From contig JABGRN010000028.1 in NCBI GenBank assembly GCA_018648265.1, positions 1 through 51,659 of the forward strand: a stretch of DNA of 51,659 nucleotides, in the 5' to 3' direction. Positions 46,593-51,659 of the stretch are shown here, one piece after another. Source of the stretch: Prolixibacteraceae bacterium. GTDB taxonomy: Bacteria; Bacteroidota; Bacteroidia; Bacteroidales; Prolixibacteraceae. The translations under genes were made by a program, and so were the position numbers. The notes under the pieces were generated by a model. It had not been told where the DNA came from and did no database searches. It was given only the letters and a program-made list of their open reading frames with translations. Each line of letters opens with the position of its first letter. Positions within the stretch are counted from its first letter, which is position 1.

Positions 46593-47501
46593 ATGCCAAA
46601 AACATTAATTGTACTTACCGGCCCAACAGGAATTGGAAAAACTTCAGTCGGTATTCAAATTGCGACGCACTTTAATACCGAAATTGTTTCGTCCGATTCG
46701 CGGCAAATATATAGGGAACTAAACATCGGCACTGCTGCACCCGGCAAAAATGAGTTGGCATTGGCAAAACACCACCTAATACATTCTCATTCTATTCATG
46801 AAATTTTCAACGCCAGTAAATTCGAAAAAGTGGCGCTCGAAATTCTGGGAAAACTATTTGAGAAAAAGTCAATTGTATTATTAGTTGGTGGTTCGATGTT
46901 ATACATCGACGCTGTTTGCAAAGGAATTGACAAAATGCCCGATGCAGATCCCGAAATCAGGGAGGACCTAAAAAACCAAATAAAAAAATCTGGAATTGAA
47001 AGTCTGAGGTTGCAACTTAAAAAATTGGATCCCGATTATTACAAAATTGTGGATCTAAAAAACCCAAACCGGATTATACATGCCCTGGAAATCTGTTTAA
47101 TGACCGGGAAACCTTACTCTTCGTTTCGTTCTAATCCTCAAAAAAAACGTCCGTTTTCAATAATAAAAATTGGATTAAACTGCAAAAGGGATGAATTGCA
47201 CAGGCGAATAAATTCGCGAGTGGATACAATGATAGAATCGGGATTGGAAAATGAGGCCTTTAAAATTTATCATCAAAAACATTTAAATGCCTTGAATACT
47301 GTTGGTTATCGCGAGTGGTTTGCTCATTTCGATAAAGAGATTTCACGCGAAAAAGCCATTGAACTTATAAAAAGGAACTCGCGAAGATATGCAAGAAAAC
47401 AACTCACCTGGTTTAGAAAAGATACCGATATAAATTGGTTTGAACCTGGCCAAACAGATCAGATTATCCAATTTATTGAAAATAATACTACCCGGAAATG
47501 A
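46593..47501 (+). CDS. miaA: tRNA dimethylallyltransferase
   Basis: A 302-residue enzyme that transfers a dimethylallyl group to A37 of tRNAs reading UNN codons. The P-loop GPTGIGKTS lies at residues 10-18, followed by SSDSRQIYRELNIGTAAPG and HHLIHSHSIHEIFNASKF, and GGSMLYIDAVCKGID. The C-terminal RRNSRRYARKQLTWFRKDTDINWF-type end is RNSRRYARKQLTWFRKDTDI. The start is set at 46593 because the earlier ATG (46545) lies inside a terminator and would add 16 unmatched residues. Its stop overlaps the start of the NUDIX gene (ATGA), so the pair is translationally coupled. Confidence 0.93.
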   Translation: MPKTLIVLTGPTGIGKTSVGIQIATHFNTEIVSSDSRQIYRELNIGTAAPGKNELALAKHHLIHSHSIHEIFNASKFEKVALEILGKLFEKKSIVLLVGGSMLYIDAVCKGIDKMPDADPEIREDLKNQIKKSGIESLRLQLKKLDPDYYKIVDLKNPNRIIHALEICLMTGKPYSSFRSNPQKKRPFSIIKIGLNCKRDELHRRINSRVDTMIESGLENEAFKIYHQKHLNALNTVGYREWFAHFDKEISREKAIELIKRNSRRYARKQLTWFRKDTDINWFEPGQTDQIIQFIENNTTRK

Positions 47502-47956
47502 CGAAACACGGAAAATTTACCATACGTATTTATGGAATTATAATAAATGATAGTAATGAAATTTTAATAAGCGATGAATTTCAGCTTGGTACAAAAATGA
47601 CCAAATTCCCCGGTGGCGGGCTACAATTTGGTGAAGGTACTATCGACTGCCTGAAACGCGAATTTCAGGAAGAATGCATGGGGCAGGAAATTGAAAATAT
47701 CAGGCACTTTTATACCACTGATTTTTATCAAAAAGCACTTTTTTATAAAAACCGCCAGCTAATAAGTATTTATTATCTTGCTGACCTCAAACCACCTGTT
47801 AAATTTACTGTTTCTACACAACCATTCGATTTTGAAAAACTTGAAAACGGGAGCCAATCTTTCCGCCTGGTGAAAATTAAATCATTCAATCCTGAAGAAT
47901 TCACTTTCCCAATTGATAAACTTGTGTTCAAACTATTAAAAAAGAATTACAATTGA
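47498..47956 (+). CDS. NUDIX hydrolase
   Basis: A 152-residue NUDIX-domain protein. The Nudix box GGLQFGEGTIDCLKREFQEE (from Gly40) fits GX5EX7REUXEEXGU, with Glu58 and Glu59 as metal ligands; the motif ends in CMG rather than G. It would cleave a nucleoside diphosphate linked to another group, substrate unknown. It starts four bases before the end of miaA, implying translational coupling to tRNA modification, but a functional link is inference. Confidence 0.88.
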   Translation: MTKHGKFTIRIYGIIINDSNEILISDEFQLGTKMTKFPGGGLQFGEGTIDCLKREFQEECMGQEIENIRHFYTTDFYQKALFYKNRQLISIYYLADLKPPVKFTVSTQPFDFEKLENGSQSFRLVKIKSFNPEEFTFPIDKLVFKLLKKNYN

Positions 47957-48038
47957 AAACTCCGGCGTCCAATATAAAATTTTGAATCGTCAAAAAATAC
48001 GAAATAAGATTATTACCAAACTTAAAACAACTAAACGG

Positions 48039-48053
48039 TTTGGTTCAACCAAA
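48039..48053. other. 15-bp palindrome upstream of the sulfatase gene
   Basis: TTTGGTT-C-AACCAAA is a perfect 7-bp inverted repeat around one base, about 120 bp before the sulfatase ATG. It could be a regulator site. A possible -7 element TATTTTTG lies at 48141-48148 with no clear TTTG at the proper distance upstream. Confidence 0.35.
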
Positions 48054-48173
48054 AGTAACTGATTGGATTATACCTCACAATTGACAGAAACTTACCCTGA
48101 CTTATGGCATCAAAACCAAACACCTTAAAACAATTTATCCTATTTTTGAATTCAATTTAAAAACCAAAACTCA

Positions 48174-49715
48174 ATGAAAATTTTTCAACCAATATTTTTA
48201 ATCGTGTTCATTCTGGGATTTATCAGTTGTAATCCAAAGCAAAACAATTCAGAAAATGACAGTAAAGAAAAACCAAATGTGGTTTTAATTTATATCGACG
48301 ATTTAGGGTACGGCGATGTAAGTTGTTACGGTGCCACGGAAATTAGTACCCCAAATATCGATAAATTGGCAGAAAACGGGCTGGTATTTTCAAACGGCCA
48401 TTGTTCTTCTGCAACTTGCACTCCTTCGCGGGTTTCAATGTTAACGGGAAAATATGCATTCAGATCGCAAGGAACGGGTGTAGCGCGTGGCGATGCTGCC
48501 ATGATTATTAATCCAGAAACAAGATGCCTTGCAGATATTATGAAAGAAGCCGGTTATTCAACCGGAGTCGTTGGTAAATGGCATTTGGGATTAGGACCAC
48601 AAGGTGGACCCGACTGGAATGGTTATATTTCTCCCGGGCCACAGGATATTGGTTTCGACTATTCATTCTTAATTCCGGCAACTGGCGATCGTGTTCCTTG
48701 TGTTTACACTGAAAACGGGAAAGTAGTAGGTTTGGATTCTAACGATCCTATTCAGGTTAAATTTGGAGAAAAAATTGGCGATGAACCAACCGGAAAGGAA
48801 AATCCGGAGTTGCTGAAAATGAACTACAGTCATGGGCATAATAATACAATTATTAATGGAATTAGCAGGATAGGTTTTATGACCGGAGGAAATTCAGCCC
48901 GCTGGATTGATGAAGATATGGCAGATGTTATCACCCAAAAAGCGTTGGATTTTATTGACCAGAACAAAGAAAAACCGTTCTTCCTTTTTTATTCAACCCA
49001 CGACATTCATGTACCCCGTGTACCACATGCACGTTTTGTTGGCGAAAGTGGGATGGGTCCACGTGGGGATGCCATTTTAGAAGTGGATTGGGCAACCGGT
49101 GAAATCATGAAAAAACTAGAAGAATTGAAGTTAATTGAAAATACCCTTGTAATTTTCACAAGCGATAATGGACCGGTGGTTGACGATGGTTATGAGGATC
49201 AGGCGGTTGAATTGCTTGGCGACCATAAACCTGCAGGTACATTGCGGGGAGGAAAATACAGCGCATTTGATGCCGGAACCCGAGTGCCATTTATTGTTAG
49301 CTGGCCGGGGAAAGTTGCACCTGGTAAATCGAAGGCACCGATAAGCCAGGTAGATTTTTTACATTCGTTTGCAAAAATGTTTGATCTTGAATTAGCCGAT
49401 GAAGATGCACCCGATAGTTTCGATATGCTTGAAACATTGTTGGGAAAATCAAATGAAGGCCGCAATCATGTGGTTGAGCATGGTGCAGCTTTATCTGTTA
49501 TTCAGGGCGACTGGAAATACATTGAACCCAGCAAGCGGGCAAAATACAACCGGAATACAGATATTGAATTGGGTACCGACCCGGAACCACAATTATACAA
49601 CCTGGCATCCGATTTGGGCGAAACCAAAAACGTGGCTTTAGAATTTCCTGAAAAGGTAAAAGAATTGGAATTATTACTTCAAAAAATTAAAGATGACGGC
49701 AGAAGCAGGAATTAA
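48174..49715 (+). CDS. Lipoprotein sulfatase (arylsulfatase type)
   Basis: A 513-residue type I sulfatase. The signal peptide ends LGFISC with lipidation at Cys19. Metal-site residues are in IDDLGYGDVSCYG (Asp42, Asp43), the formylglycine motif is CTPSR (Cys82), and GVVGKWHLG, FFLFYSTHDIHVPRV and FTSDNGPV follow. Cys82 must be oxidised to formylglycine by a maturase, probably an anaerobic anSME or FGE encoded elsewhere; none is in this window. As a surface lipoprotein it probably desulfates polysaccharides or mucins. It lies alone here, not in a visible polysaccharide utilisation locus. Substrate class cannot be assigned without SulfAtlas. Confidence 0.93.
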   Translation: MKIFQPIFLIVFILGFISCNPKQNNSENDSKEKPNVVLIYIDDLGYGDVSCYGATEISTPNIDKLAENGLVFSNGHCSSATCTPSRVSMLTGKYAFRSQGTGVARGDAAMIINPETRCLADIMKEAGYSTGVVGKWHLGLGPQGGPDWNGYISPGPQDIGFDYSFLIPATGDRVPCVYTENGKVVGLDSNDPIQVKFGEKIGDEPTGKENPELLKMNYSHGHNNTIINGISRIGFMTGGNSARWIDEDMADVITQKALDFIDQNKEKPFFLFYSTHDIHVPRVPHARFVGESGMGPRGDAILEVDWATGEIMKKLEELKLIENTLVIFTSDNGPVVDDGYEDQAVELLGDHKPAGTLRGGKYSAFDAGTRVPFIVSWPGKVAPGKSKAPISQVDFLHSFAKMFDLELADEDAPDSFDMLETLLGKSNEGRNHVVEHGAALSVIQGDWKYIEPSKRAKYNRNTDIELGTDPEPQLYNLASDLGETKNVALEFPEKVKELELLLQKIKDDGRSRN

Positions 49716-49770
49716 TTTTTTTGAAAATTTTCACATAAAGAACAAGGAGAAAATGTAGAATTTAGAGATA

Positions 49771-49808
49771 AAAAATCCCAAAGGAACTTTTCAACCTTTG
49801 GGATTTTT
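49771..49808. terminator. Bidirectional intrinsic terminator
   Basis: Perfect 14-bp stem AAAAATCCCAAAGG / CCTTTGGGATTTTT (49771-49784 and 49795-49808) between the convergent sulfatase and S9 peptidase genes. T runs are present on both strands. Confidence 0.9.
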
Positions 49809-49815
49809 ATTACGA

Positions 49816-51659
<1,844 letters not shown>

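Overview
The window is a low-GC bacterial chromosome segment from a member of the Bacteroidota, most likely a marine or sediment Marinilabiliales/Prolixibacteraceae-type organism; the order is inferred from gene content and not tested. Evidence includes a type IX secretion (T9SS) C-terminal sorting tail and SprB-like repeats on a 2177-residue secreted protein, PorT next to UbiE/MenG, the lipoprotein Omp85 homologue TamL, an rpsU-xer-hpf-tRNA-tuf block feeding into the secE-to-rpoC ribosomal/RNA polymerase cluster, a DUF3467 gene directly after rpoC, and several matches to the Bacteroidota promoter (TTTG, about 19 nt, TAnnTTTG).

Layout. 1-980: a small membrane protein of unknown function followed by a long fold-back noncoding element and a bidirectional terminator. 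981-7209 (minus): an electron-transfer module, etfB-etfA-membrane FeS protein-CCG protein-acyl-CoA dehydrogenase. It should carry electrons from fatty acyl-CoA oxidation through ETF to a membrane quinone reductase of the EMO type, here split into two polypeptides. The CCG subunit lacks all the cysteines expected in its N-terminal cluster motif. A paired REP-like hairpin element lies between the last two genes. 7210-7950: noncoding. 7951-22676 (minus): rpsU, xer recombinase, hpf, tRNA-Gly, tRNA-Thr, tuf, secE, nusG, rplK, rplA, rplJ, rplL, rpoB, rpoC, DUF3467, with a terminator-like hairpin between rplL and rpoB.

22792-31319: an HhH protein, a sodium:neurotransmitter-type symporter, TamL, a divergent SpoU/TrmH rRNA methyltransferase, and a three-gene minus-strand operon in which a half-length PurL-like protein is translationally coupled to UbiE/MenG, followed by PorT. 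31522-34824 (plus): SDR oxidoreductase, family 2 glycosyltransferase, LytS-type histidine kinase and LytTR response regulator, almost without gaps. 34828-42172 (minus): a nitroreductase and the giant T9SS-exported repeat protein.

42535-51659: a cysteine-rich micro-lipoprotein, GAPDH, a MacB-type ABC permease without its ATPase, a pRiA4b ORF-3-like protein, miaA overlapping a NUDIX hydrolase, a lipoprotein sulfatase with an intact Cys-type formylglycine motif, and an S9-family (glutamyl endopeptidase-like) peptidase that runs off the right edge.

Most of the window is core chromosome. The accessory-looking stretches are the left end, the noncoding gap at 7.3-7.9 kb and the giant protein. No CRISPR array, complete insertion sequence or phage module was seen. 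The best leads are the PurL half-protein coupled to menaquinone synthesis and PorT, the cysteine-stripped CCG subunit, the fold-back and REP-like elements, the rplL-rpoB hairpin and the micro-lipoprotein.
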